Part shown: positions 53,628 through 62,209 of the stretch, piece by piece
Layout: the number at the start of each line of letters is the position of its first letter
Numbering within the stretch: position 1 is the stretch's first letter
Assembly: GCA_002839445.1 (NCBI GenBank)
Contig: PGYB01000004.1
Location: 310,001 to 374,000 of the forward strand
From: Candidatus Riflebacteria bacterium HGW-Riflebacteria-1
Lineage (GTDB): Bacteria > Muiribacteriota > Ozemobacteria > Ozemobacterales > Ozemobacteraceae
Length of the DNA: 64,000 nt
Direction of reading: 5' to 3'
The notes under the pieces: generated by a model
Seen by the model: only the letters and a program-made list of their open reading frames with translations
What the model was told of the DNA's origin: nothing
Database searches by the model: none
Program-made: the position numbers and the translations under genes

Positions 53628-55357
53628 TGCCGACCTTTAAACGCATAATCAGTTACTTTGGCGACTACAAGGCTTCGCTGGCCCTGGGAATCTTTTGCAG
53701 CGGCCTCGTAGCTATCTGCACCATTTTCCCCGCCTGGATAATGAAAAGTGTAGTAAACGACGTGCTGGTAGACCGCAACATCGCGGCCCTGCACTGGATC
53801 GCCCTGGCTCTGGTAGTGGTGATGTTTCTGAAAGGCATTGCCGATTTTGTGCGTGGCTACCTGATGCACTATGTTGCGCAGAGCATTTTGCGCGTTATTC
53901 GCACGGCGTGCCTTGATCGCCTGTTGGCGCTTTCGCTGTCTTATTACGAGAAACAGCGCACCGGTCAGCTGATGAGCCGTATTACTGCTGATGTTATGAT
54001 TCTGCAGAATCTGTTGACCAGCTTTACTTCTCTGATTGGTGATTTTATTGCCTTTTTTGGCTTCTGCGCCTACATTTTTTACCTGCACTGGAAGCTGGCG
54101 TTAATTTCGATCGTCATTATTCCGTTTATTGGCGGTCTGATCAACAAGTTTTCACGCAAGATGAAGAAAATCGGTTCGCGCATGCAGAGCCGTATTGGCG
54201 ACATTTCGACCGTTCTGCAGGAGTTTATCACCGGTGTAAAAGTCGTTAAATCGTTCACACTTGAAGAATTCGTCAAAGACCGTTTTGAACAGGCGAACGG
54301 CGCCAATTTCGCCGAAACCATGCGTGGTGGCCGCATTAACGCGGCAACGACGCCGATTATTGAATTCATCAACACCTGCGGGCTGGCTCTTATCTTCTGG
54401 TATGGCGGCTATGAAGTCATCAGGGGCAACCTCGATGCCGGCCAGCTGATAAGCTTTTTGACCGCGCTGGTCGGTTTGTTTGTGCCAATAAAGAACCTGT
54501 CGAAGATGAGCAATGTCATTTCGCAATCAGTTGGTGCCGGTGAGCGTGTGTTCGAAATAATCGACGCACCTTTGGATGTCGAAGAGCCAGCTGATGCAGT
54601 TAAATTGCCGAACTGCCGTGGCGAAGTCGAATTTGAAAATGTTTCGTTTGCCTATAACAATAATGAGCCGGTATTGCACAACGTAAATATAAAAGTTTTG
54701 CCCGGCGAGGTTGTCGCGCTGGTTGGTCCCTCCGGTGCCGGCAAAACAACCTTTGTCAACCTGATTCCGCGCTTTTTTGATGTGAGCAATGGCTCGGTAA
54801 AAATAGATGGCATAGACGTAAGAACCTTGTCTCTAGCCAGTATGCGCCAGTTTATTGCCATGGTTCCTCAGGAAACGCTGTTGTTTTCGGGTACTATTGA
54901 AGAAAACATCAGATTTGGCAAGCTTAACGCAACTCAGGAAGAAATCGTTGAAGCAGCCAGACTGGCAAACGCTCACGACTTCATAATCACGCAGCCAGAT
55001 GGTTACAATACCATACTTGGCGAGCGCGGCGTCAACCTTTCGGGCGGGCAGGCGCAACGTATCGCGCTTTCCCGGGCATTTCTCAAGGATCCCGGTATTC
55101 TGATTCTTGACGAAGCTACCAGCGCGCTTGATTCTGAGACCGAAAACCTGATCAAGGAATCGCTTAACCGGCTGATGGCCAATCGCACTACTTTTATGAT
55201 TGCGCATCGCCTGTCTACCGTTATCAGAGCCGACAAAATACTGGTGCTGCAGCGCGGTGAAATCGTCGAAATCGGTTCGCACAGCCAGCTGCTCGGGCAG
55301 CAGGGCTTGTACTCCCAGCTTTATCGCTCGCAATTTTCCGAACAGGTGGCCATGTGA
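53627..55357 (+). CDS. MsbA-type lipid A flippase ABC transporter
   Basis: 576 aa half transporter. Six membrane helices (~15-290) and an ATPase domain: Walker A GPSGAGKTT, signature LSGGQAQR, Walker B ILILDEATSALD, H-loop AHRLST. Location between lipid A genes supports a role in flipping the lipid A core across the inner membrane; sequence alone cannot exclude another substrate. Confidence 0.92.
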   Translation: MPTFKRIISYFGDYKASLALGIFCSGLVAICTIFPAWIMKSVVNDVLVDRNIAALHWIALALVVVMFLKGIADFVRGYLMHYVAQSILRVIRTACLDRLLALSLSYYEKQRTGQLMSRITADVMILQNLLTSFTSLIGDFIAFFGFCAYIFYLHWKLALISIVIIPFIGGLINKFSRKMKKIGSRMQSRIGDISTVLQEFITGVKVVKSFTLEEFVKDRFEQANGANFAETMRGGRINAATTPIIEFINTCGLALIFWYGGYEVIRGNLDAGQLISFLTALVGLFVPIKNLSKMSNVISQSVGAGERVFEIIDAPLDVEEPADAVKLPNCRGEVEFENVSFAYNNNEPVLHNVNIKVLPGEVVALVGPSGAGKTTFVNLIPRFFDVSNGSVKIDGIDVRTLSLASMRQFIAMVPQETLLFSGTIEENIRFGKLNATQEEIVEAARLANAHDFIITQPDGYNTILGERGVNLSGGQAQRIALSRAFLKDPGILILDEATSALDSETENLIKESLNRLMANRTTFMIAHRLSTVIRADKILVLQRGEIVEIGSHSQLLGQQGLYSQLYRSQFSEQVAM

Positions 55358-56127
55358 TGACGCAAATAAACGCAATAGACCAGCGCGATTTCGCGGCACT
55401 CCATGGCTCTATGCGCCTGCGGGATGGACGCTGGCAGAGCCCGGGCTGGGCCGCAGCTCTCAAGCTCAAGGCCATTGGCGGCGCGGCGCTTATTCTGGCC
55501 TTGTCGAAGCTGGTCAGAATTGAGCGGCCAACCTTTAGAAAGTTTACCCAAGCCTGTAAAGATGATCGACCGGCGGTTATAGTCGCCTGGCATGGTTCAT
55601 TGATCGTGCCAATCTATTGCCATCGCCGACTTGGTCTTGTTAACATGACCTCGTTGTCTGAAGATGGCGATCTGGTCACAAGTATTCTCTATAATCTCGG
55701 TTATGAATGCGTCAGAGGTTCTTCATCGCGTGGTGGTATGCGGGTTCTGCTCGAAATGATCCGCCTGCTGAAGAGCGGCCGAAACGGAGCCATCACGGTT
55801 GACGGGCCGCGTGGCCCGCGCCACGAAGTTAAGCCGGGTATCGTGCTGCTGGCGCAGAAAACTGGCGCGCTGCTGGTTCCGGTCGGCATGGGCTATTCAA
55901 ATTGCATCAGCCTCAACAACTGGGATCACACCGAAATTCCACTGCCCGGCAGTCGCGCGGTAATGATCAGTGGCGATCCGTTTACTATCAGCCCTGAGAC
56001 CGATATTCAACAGGGTTGCACTCAGGTGCGCGACAGTATTCAGGCCTGTGAGGCGGCTGCACGAGAATATCTTGCAACCGGACGGCTCAATAGTTGTATA
56101 ATCGAAAGAACAGGTGGCACACATTGA
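55357..56127 (+). CDS. DUF374-family lysophospholipid acyltransferase-like protein
   Basis: 256 aa from the ATG at 55357 (TGATG overlap; a GTG at 55354 is also possible). DUF374 signatures: AWHGSLIVPIY with the putative catalytic His, SEDGDLV, RGSSSRGG and TVDGPRGPRHEVKPG. Its role is probably acyl transfer to lipid A or a relative; the family is poorly characterised. Confidence 0.88.
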   Translation: MTQINAIDQRDFAALHGSMRLRDGRWQSPGWAAALKLKAIGGAALILALSKLVRIERPTFRKFTQACKDDRPAVIVAWHGSLIVPIYCHRRLGLVNMTSLSEDGDLVTSILYNLGYECVRGSSSRGGMRVLLEMIRLLKSGRNGAITVDGPRGPRHEVKPGIVLLAQKTGALLVPVGMGYSNCISLNNWDHTEIPLPGSRAVMISGDPFTISPETDIQQGCTQVRDSIQACEAAAREYLATGRLNSCIIERTGGTH

Positions 56128-57311
56128 ATCTGCAGTTGCGTGACAAAAAGAAGCTGTTGATCGTTGCCGGCGAAACTTCCGGCGACTTTTACGCTGCTTC
56201 TCTGATTGACGTGCTCAAAAAGTGCGGCGATCTCGAAATATTCGCGGTTGGCGGCATTCAAACTGCCAGTCGTGATGTTAAGCTGCTTTACGATAGTACT
56301 AACTGGGCTGCGATCGGGCTTATCGAGGCGATAAAGCAGGTGCCGCGTCTGCTTCTTGTGCTGTCGCGGTTGAACAAATTCATGCGCGATAATCGCCCGG
56401 ATCTCTTGCTTCTCGTCGACTACCCCGGTTTCAATATGCGACTGGTTCATGCCGCCAACAAGCTCGGCATTCCGACGCTCTACTATTTTCCGCCGAGCAA
56501 GTTTGCAACTGACCCGGCCAGCGTGACCGATGCTGCCAGTTCAATCACCAGAGTCGCCGCGAATTTTGCTTCAACTTATGAAGTTTATCGCGCTGCCGGC
56601 GCCAATGTCGAATTTGTCGGGCACCCGCTGCTCGATCACGCAAAACCAAATATGACCCCGGCCGAAACCTGTGCAAAATACGGGTTAGATCCTGATAAGC
56701 CGGTGATTGGCCTTTGCCCGGGCTCGCGCCGCAGCGAACTTGATCTTTTGCTGCCGGTCATGCTCAAGGCCGGCCGCCTGATCTATCAAAAATACCCGAA
56801 TTACCAGTTTGTCGTGCCAGTTATCAAAACCGAAGGCAACGAGGTTTTCGGCGTGTCAAAACAGTGTCTGCGCCAGCAGCTCTCAGCCAGTGGAATCCCG
56901 GTGACCCTCGCTGAAGGCAAAATTTACGACCTGATGCACCTGTCACGCCTGCTGCTGATAAGTTCAGGCACCGCGACTCTCGAAGCAAGTTACGTCGGAA
57001 CGCCGATGATCATCTGCTATCGCGTGTCGACCTTCACCGAAATCCAGGCCCGCCTGTTTTATCATCTGCCTAAATTTATCGGGCTGCCAAATATCATTAT
57101 CGATCGCAAGGCTGTGCCTGAGCTTATTCAGCATGATCTCACGCCAGAACGTCTTGCCGAACAGGCTTTTGCACTGCTCGAATCCGAAGAGCTCTATAAC
57201 CAGCAGAAAACGGATTTCGCCGATGTCATTTCTCATCTCGGCGAGCCCGGTGCACATGAACGTGTTGCAGACATGGCTGTAGATATGCTCAATGGCCAAT
57301 CGGCGGGTTGA
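56124..57311 (+). CDS. Second LpxB-like glycosyltransferase
   Basis: 395 aa from a TTG at 56124 (TTGA overlap, AGGTGG upstream). It shares the LpxB scaffold: GETSGDFYAA, DYPGFNMR, FVGHPLLDH, CPGSRRSELD, SSGTATLEA. The CPQVWAWH segment is replaced by FPPSKFATDPAS. It is a paralogue rather than a copy of the gene at 52470, so a different acceptor or donor is likely. Catalytic activity is unproven. Confidence 0.9.
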   Translation: MNLQLRDKKKLLIVAGETSGDFYAASLIDVLKKCGDLEIFAVGGIQTASRDVKLLYDSTNWAAIGLIEAIKQVPRLLLVLSRLNKFMRDNRPDLLLLVDYPGFNMRLVHAANKLGIPTLYYFPPSKFATDPASVTDAASSITRVAANFASTYEVYRAAGANVEFVGHPLLDHAKPNMTPAETCAKYGLDPDKPVIGLCPGSRRSELDLLLPVMLKAGRLIYQKYPNYQFVVPVIKTEGNEVFGVSKQCLRQQLSASGIPVTLAEGKIYDLMHLSRLLLISSGTATLEASYVGTPMIICYRVSTFTEIQARLFYHLPKFIGLPNIIIDRKAVPELIQHDLTPERLAEQAFALLESEELYNQQKTDFADVISHLGEPGAHERVADMAVDMLNGQSAG

Positions 57312-58273
57312 TTCACATGTCGGGGCTGGCACACCTGAAAAAAATCGTTACTGGCTTGTCAAAGCTCCTTTGCTGGCTTCCGGAAAAGCCCGGCCGTGCT
57401 TTTGCCGCTGCGACCGGTCTGGCGGCCTGGCAATGCTGGCGTGCCGAGCGCGTGCGCCTCGAAAACTGCATTGACCGTGTTTATTTTCGCCTGAATCGTC
57501 AGCCGCCGCAGCCGATTAAAGATATTGTGCGCCGCGCTTTTCTGCATTTTGCGCTGGTTGCGTATGAGCTGCTGCTTTTTCCGTCGCTGAGCCAGTCAGC
57601 CCTCGAACAGAGAGTTGTTTTTAACGACCGCGCTATCCTCGACATGGAGCTGCAGAAGGGCGGGGGCATAATTCTGGCGCTGCCGCATATCGGCAACTGG
57701 GAAATACTCGGTGCCGCGATTGCCCACGCGGGTTACCCGCTCAACTCGTTCTATCTTTCCCAGAAAGAGGATGAAATCGGGGGAATCCTCGACCACTTTC
57801 GTAACTATTCGGGCATAATTCTACACGACCGCGACCGCGGCGGGGTAAAGGCGCTCAGAGCACTGCGCAATGGCGAGATTCTTGGTATGATCGGTGACCA
57901 GGATGGCTCGCGCAATGGCGTATATATGAATTTTCTCGGGCACTGGGTCAGCATGCCGGCCGGCCCCGCCAACTGGACCCTTAAAACCGGCGCCGCGTTA
58001 ATGCCGCTCTATTCGTTGCGTCGCGGTAATTCTGCTCAATTTGAGGCCGTCTTTCTGCCGCCGATTCTCGAAGATTCAGGCAACGACTACAATGAGCGGG
58101 TAATTTCGCGGACTCTGGCGCTGACGCGCTGGATGGAAGAGCTCATTCTGCAGCATCCCGACCAGTATCTGTGGTTCTACGACCGTTTCAAGCCACGGCA
58201 CGAAGGCTGGATCGCCGCAGAAAAAAAGAAAAACGGCCAGATGTTTCATGGAGAACCGCGCTATGGCAGCTGA
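57308..58273 (+). CDS. LpxL-family lipid A acyltransferase (second copy)
   Basis: 321 aa from a TTG overlapping the previous stop, or 318 aa from the ATG at 57317. The acyltransferase motif is PHIGNWE. Other matching parts: GDQDGSRNG, FLGHWVSMPAG, and YLWFYDRFKP. It would add a secondary acyl chain to Kdo2-lipid IVA. It is only distantly like the copy at 44783. Confidence 0.92.
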   Translation: MIHMSGLAHLKKIVTGLSKLLCWLPEKPGRAFAAATGLAAWQCWRAERVRLENCIDRVYFRLNRQPPQPIKDIVRRAFLHFALVAYELLLFPSLSQSALEQRVVFNDRAILDMELQKGGGIILALPHIGNWEILGAAIAHAGYPLNSFYLSQKEDEIGGILDHFRNYSGIILHDRDRGGVKALRALRNGEILGMIGDQDGSRNGVYMNFLGHWVSMPAGPANWTLKTGAALMPLYSLRRGNSAQFEAVFLPPILEDSGNDYNERVISRTLALTRWMEELILQHPDQYLWFYDRFKPRHEGWIAAEKKKNGQMFHGEPRYGS

Positions 58274-59558
58274 GGACCGCCCGGTTATTCCAGCCCTGAG
58301 CCTGCGCGCGCAAGCTGCTCTCGCCTGTTACCGCCTCGGTTTTGGCGTAGCCGGCATGGCCGCGGCCGCGGCGGTTCCCTGGTTGAGCCTTTACAGTCGC
58401 CGTGTTAAAGAAGGCTATGCCGATTATTTTGGGCAGGTGCGGCGTTGCACGGGGCGCGATGTATTCTGGATTCACGCTGTTTCAATGGGCGAGGCCATGG
58501 TCGCCTACGGCTTTGCTGCCGAGCTCAAGCGTGAGTTTGCCGATTGCGAAATTGTTTTTACCAGCACGCACCCGGATGTAATTGCCGGAATGCGTCGGCG
58601 TGGCCTCGCGGCGCAGACGGCCTATTTTCCGCTCGACACGCCGGTCGGCATGCAGCGCATATTTGAACGCTGGCATCCTCGTGCTGTTTTTGTCAGCGAA
58701 ACTGATTTCTGGCCTGAATTTTCGACGCAGTGTCGCCAGCGCCGGATTCCTCTCTATCTGATAAATGGCCGTATCAGCAGTAAAATAGCCGCATTCTATG
58801 CGCATTGCCCCGGACTGGCTGAAGTGGTTTTTTCGGCCTATTCTCTGCTGGCAGTGCAGACTGACAGCGATGCGTCGCGCCTCCTGGCAATTGGAGTCGC
58901 CCCGGAACACATCGCGGTGCTTGGCAATATGAAGGCCGATCTGACAATTGCTCCCGGCAGCGTTGATTTGAGCGCTTTTATCGCCTGGATTGCCGGGCGC
59001 CGGGCAGTTGTAATGGGCTCTTTACATCCTGGCGAATTTAATATGCTGCTGCCGGTGATAAAATCTCAGGCTGCGGCGGGCCGGGCAGTGATCGTCGCGC
59101 CAAGAAACCCGGCTTTCGCGGCGGAGTGGCAGCAGATTTTGTTCAAGCATGATGTTAAAAGTTCATTGCGCAGTCAGGGACTGGCCAGTGCTCAGGTATT
59201 GCTTCTCGATAGCATGGGCGAGCTCGCGGCGGTCTACTCACTGGCCGGCGCCGCGCTGGTCGGTGGCAGTCTCGACGGCGATGTTGGCGGTCACAACCCG
59301 CTTGAGGTAATACAGCAGTCTGTTCCGCTGCTGATGGGGTTAAACTGCCGTAATTTCGCCGATCTCGTTGCAGAGCTTGCTGCTGCCGAAGCGATGATCA
59401 GCTGTCGCGACGGCGAAGATGTAGAAAATTCTGTCAACCGTTTACTTGCCGACTCTGATTTTGCGTCGGCGATGATCGCACGTGCTGCCGCGGTGCTCGC
59501 GGCCAACAGGGGAGCCCTCGCCAGAACCATGCGGCTGATAGCGGCCCGGCTGCGCTAA
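58263..59558 (+). CDS. waaA: 3-deoxy-D-manno-octulosonic acid transferase WaaA (KdtA)
   Basis: 431 aa from the ATG at 58263, which has GGAG 8 nt upstream. A membrane-anchored GT-B enzyme: IHAVSMGEAMVA, TSTHPD, ETDFWPEF, NGRIS, MGSLHPGE, GGSLDGDVGGHNPLE. It attaches Kdo to lipid IVA. It ends the operon and overlaps the converging VOC gene by 4 bp. Confidence 0.95.
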   Translation: MAAEDRPVIPALSLRAQAALACYRLGFGVAGMAAAAAVPWLSLYSRRVKEGYADYFGQVRRCTGRDVFWIHAVSMGEAMVAYGFAAELKREFADCEIVFTSTHPDVIAGMRRRGLAAQTAYFPLDTPVGMQRIFERWHPRAVFVSETDFWPEFSTQCRQRRIPLYLINGRISSKIAAFYAHCPGLAEVVFSAYSLLAVQTDSDASRLLAIGVAPEHIAVLGNMKADLTIAPGSVDLSAFIAWIAGRRAVVMGSLHPGEFNMLLPVIKSQAAAGRAVIVAPRNPAFAAEWQQILFKHDVKSSLRSQGLASAQVLLLDSMGELAAVYSLAGAALVGGSLDGDVGGHNPLEVIQQSVPLLMGLNCRNFADLVAELAAAEAMISCRDGEDVENSVNRLLADSDFASAMIARAAAVLAANRGALARTMRLIAARLR

Positions 59559-59920
59559 CTGGTTTGCAGGCAGCGCTTCTGCTGGTCAGACAGCTGCCAG
59601 TTAATGCCGTTGATATCGATGAATTCGTGGCTGTCTGAACTGATCTCAATTCCGGCACGATCAAGGGCAGCCGTCGTCGAAGCCAGGTCGCAGACCAGGC
59701 GCAGTCGCTGCCGTTCACTGCTGTATTGCCGGTTTGGCCGGTCATGAATTTCGATGCAGGTCTGTTCGATTTCGACGCGTGGGCTTTCTATGCGCAGCAG
59801 TGTCATACTTTCATAGTCGCTAAGTTGCATTACACGTTCAAGCGCGAGTACGTCGCGATAAAATTCGACGCTGGCGCCGGCATTTTCCGCCAATAATCCG
59901 AAAGCTGTTATCTGAATCAT
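59555..59920 (-). CDS. VOC/glyoxalase-family protein
   Basis: 121 aa from the ATG at 59920. Begins MIQITAFGLLAENAGASVEFY, typical of the vicinal-oxygen-chelate fold; LERVMQL and ALDRAGIE also fit. Metal ligands cannot be confirmed. Ligand unknown. Confidence 0.8.
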   Translation of the reverse strand: MIQITAFGLLAENAGASVEFYRDVLALERVMQLSDYESMTLLRIESPRVEIEQTCIEIHDRPNRQYSSERQRLRLVCDLASTTAALDRAGIEISSDSHEFIDINGINWQLSDQQKRCLQTS

Positions 59921-60023
59921 AATTTGCCTGCCTTTATCTTTTTTTTGCCATATCGGCAGCAACAGCACTTTTGGTAACAGATTTCACAAAACTTTGCTTG
60001 ATCAGAATGGGGGGGGAAATTGC

Positions 60024-60053
60024 TTGCCTCTTAACAATAATAGAGCATATAAT
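60024..60053 (+). promoter_or_regulatory. Promoter of ilvE
   Basis: TTGCCT (60024-60029), 18 bp spacer, TATAAT (60048-60053). The start codon follows 61 bp later. Confidence 0.7.
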
Positions 60054-60113
60054 AGCATTTGATGTGTTTTGAATTACAGGCAGATGCCAGATCAAAGCAA
60101 GGAAGGAAAGGTT

Positions 60114-61217
60114 ATGAAAATCGCTGTTCACCCGGTTCCCGATAGCGAGCTCAAGCCCATGATAACAGATACAAGCAAGCTGGGCTTTTGTAAGTTCTTT
60201 ACCGATCGTATGTTCACCATGGAATACAACGAGGAGGAAGGCTGGACCAACCCGCAAATCGGTCCTTTCAGGCCTTTCGAACTAGACCCGTCAGCGCTGG
60301 TGCTGCATTATGCGCAGGAGATTTTTGAGGGCCTCAAGGCTTTCAAGGGCAAAGATGGTGCGATCAAATTTTTCAGGCCGGAAATGAATGCCAAGCGTTT
60401 TAATCGCTCGGCTGACCGGCTCTGCATGCCGCATTTCCTCGAAAATGACTTTCTCGAAAGTATCAATGCTCTGGTCAATATCGAGAAAAAGTGGGTTCCT
60501 GACAGCAAGGGCGCCGCGCTCTACATCAGGCCATTCATGTTCGCAACCGACAAAGCCCTGGGTGTTCGCGCCTCATCGGGATATATCTACTGTGTAATTC
60601 TCAGCCCGGTTGGTCCATATTACCAGGAAGGCTTCAGCCCGATCAGTCTGTTCGTCTCTGACGAGCTGACCAGAGCCGCCAAGGGCGGTCTTGGCGAAGC
60701 TAAGACCGGTGCCAACTACGCCGCCAGTCTGCTTGCCGGCCGCATTGCCCGCAAAAAGGGCTGCGCTCAGGTACTCTGGCTCGATGGCGCCGAACATCGC
60801 TACGTCGAAGAAGTGGGTGCCATGAACATCTTTTTCGTATTCAACGGCAACCAGCTGGTTACGCCGCAACTTAACGGCAGTATTCTTGCCGGGGTCACCC
60901 GTGACAGCGTGTTGAAGCTCTCATCAATGCTGGGTCTGCGCGCCGAAGAGCGCAAGATTTCGGTCGATGAAGTTATTGGCGGCATCACTACCGGCTCGAT
61001 TACTGAAATATTTGGAACCGGCACTGCAGCCAGCATTTCGCCGGTCGGCAGTCTGCAGTTCAAGGGTAATGACTACGTGGTTAACAACCGCAATGTTGGC
61101 CCGGTCAGTCAGCAGCTTTTCGATACGCTGCGTGGAATCCAGTATGGCGATCTCGACGATCCCTACAGCTGGACAGTCCCCCTCCAGGAACCGCAGGAAA
61201 AAGTTCTCTCGCTCTAA
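60114..61217 (+). CDS. ilvE: Branched-chain amino acid aminotransferase IlvE
   Basis: 367 aa from the ATG at 60114 (AAGGAAAGG upstream; an in-frame start 45 bp earlier lacks a ribosome site). Class IV PLP fold: FEGLKAFKG, the PLP Lys197 in EAKTGANYA, EEVGAMNIFF and TGSITEIFGTGTAA. It interconverts Leu/Ile/Val and their 2-oxo acids. It is the longer (BcaT/eukaryote-like) form. Single-gene unit with its own promoter and terminator. Confidence 0.96.
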   Translation: MKIAVHPVPDSELKPMITDTSKLGFCKFFTDRMFTMEYNEEEGWTNPQIGPFRPFELDPSALVLHYAQEIFEGLKAFKGKDGAIKFFRPEMNAKRFNRSADRLCMPHFLENDFLESINALVNIEKKWVPDSKGAALYIRPFMFATDKALGVRASSGYIYCVILSPVGPYYQEGFSPISLFVSDELTRAAKGGLGEAKTGANYAASLLAGRIARKKGCAQVLWLDGAEHRYVEEVGAMNIFFVFNGNQLVTPQLNGSILAGVTRDSVLKLSSMLGLRAEERKISVDEVIGGITTGSITEIFGTGTAASISPVGSLQFKGNDYVVNNRNVGPVSQQLFDTLRGIQYGDLDDPYSWTVPLQEPQEKVLSL

Positions 61218-61242
61218 TGCTCTAATAGCCCATAACAAGCGG

Positions 61243-61278
61243 CCCGCCCGACAAAGTTGTCCGGCGGGTTGTTTTTTT
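61243..61278 (+). terminator. Intrinsic terminator after ilvE
   Basis: Stem CCCGCC.GACA/TGTC.GGCGGG (one mismatch, 4-nt loop) followed by TTG and seven T residues; 25 nt after the stop codon. Confidence 0.9.
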
Positions 61279-61340
61279 GTCAACAAAACGGCAGCTGGTT
61301 CCGATAGCAGAGATAACATTCTATTACAGGCAGGTAAAGC

Positions 61341-61553
61341 ATGGACGACATCAGGGGCTGGTTACGTAAAAACAGTGCGCTGAAAAACTATGATGATCCC
61401 GAAATTGATCCTGACAAGGTTGTCTGTCGGCACCGCAAGGCGGTTGCCTCGGCACGGTCTGCGCTGCGCGAGCATTTACAGCTGCAATTACGTTCAGCCC
61501 TCAAGAATTTCTATTCCGATGATATTCCCGAAGAAAAATTTTTGATCAGCTGA
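61341..61553 (+). CDS. Small hypothetical protein (70 aa)
   Basis: AGGTAAAGC lies before the ATG. The protein is mostly helical and charged (KVVCRHRKAVASARSALREHLQ), with no membrane helix. Not recognised. It has a plausible ribosome site but no clear promoter or terminator. Confidence 0.55.
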   Translation: MDDIRGWLRKNSALKNYDDPEIDPDKVVCRHRKAVASARSALREHLQLQLRSALKNFYSDDIPEEKFLIS

Positions 61554-61702
61554 GTTCATATCTGATCAAATCCTCAGCCGAAAAAATAGTGCACGGTGCA
61601 TAGGGCACCAAAAAAAGTTGTGTTTTCTCTTCTTTAAAGGGTTTAAGGTGTGTATTTTATCTGGGAGCCGCATAAAACAGCAATTGAGAAATTATTTGTT
61701 AT

Positions 61703-61732
61703 TTGCAAACTGCATGTCTTTGTTCATATAAT
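61703..61732 (+). promoter_or_regulatory. Promoter of the 99-aa Cys/His protein
   Basis: TTGCAA (61703-61708), 18 bp spacer, TATAAT (61727-61732); start codon 38 bp downstream. Confidence 0.7.
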
Positions 61733-61769
61733 TGCGACACCCTGGCAGTGAATATTTTAAGAGGTAGTA

Positions 61770-62069
61770 ATGAGTAATTCTGTAGCTGTGCCTGATATCA
61801 ATACAATGTTTGAAGAACACGCCGACCACCAGAGTGCCGCCCCGGGCAACGAAGCCGTGCAGAAGCCGGTTTTGAAGATCGTGCCCCCGTCGCCGGCTGA
61901 ACCTCCTACACTCGATGCACTGGTGACAATGTATGTCGCACAGAAGCGTGAATGCTGGTTGTGTTGTGGTATTTCACGAAAAATCACCGAGGGTAAAGAG
62001 ATATCAGAAGACGACCACTGGCATTTTACCTCGTGCGTACTGAGCTGGGAGCATTTGCACCGCAACTGA
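61770..62069 (+). CDS. Small Cys/His-rich protein (99 aa), possible zinc-binding
   Basis: Unrecognised. Residues 1-50 are Pro/Ala-rich. The C-terminal half has C62-x2-C65-C66 and H83-x-H85-x3-C89, an arrangement that could hold one metal ion; H95 and H97 follow. AAGAGG lies before the ATG. It has its own promoter and terminator, so it is a real independent gene. Confidence 0.75.
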   Translation: MSNSVAVPDINTMFEEHADHQSAAPGNEAVQKPVLKIVPPSPAEPPTLDALVTMYVAQKRECWLCCGISRKITEGKEISEDDHWHFTSCVLSWEHLHRN

Positions 62070-62092
62070 ATCTTTGATTAGCTGTCTGAATC

Positions 62093-62128
62093 AAAAAAAG
62101 AACTGCTCGAAGCAGTTCTTTTTTTTTT
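62093..62128 (+). terminator. Intrinsic terminator after the 99-aa gene
   Basis: Nine-base stem AGAACTGCT/AGCAGTTCT with a CGA loop, flanked by A7 and T9-10. Confidence 0.95.
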
Positions 62129-62209
62129 ACACAACTCTAATGAATCTGCAATGTCAGGCCGATTTATTTAGAGTATACTATATCTATCTTCCAACACAGG
62201 AGGACCCGG

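Noticed and set aside
61597..61620. Hairpin GGTGC/GCACC near an A-run as terminator
   Set aside because: The A-run is on the wrong side for the plus strand and no minus-strand gene leads into it.
61757..62065. 102-aa minus-strand open frame
   Set aside because: Exactly antisense to the 99-aa Cys/His gene, which has promoter, ribosome site and terminator.
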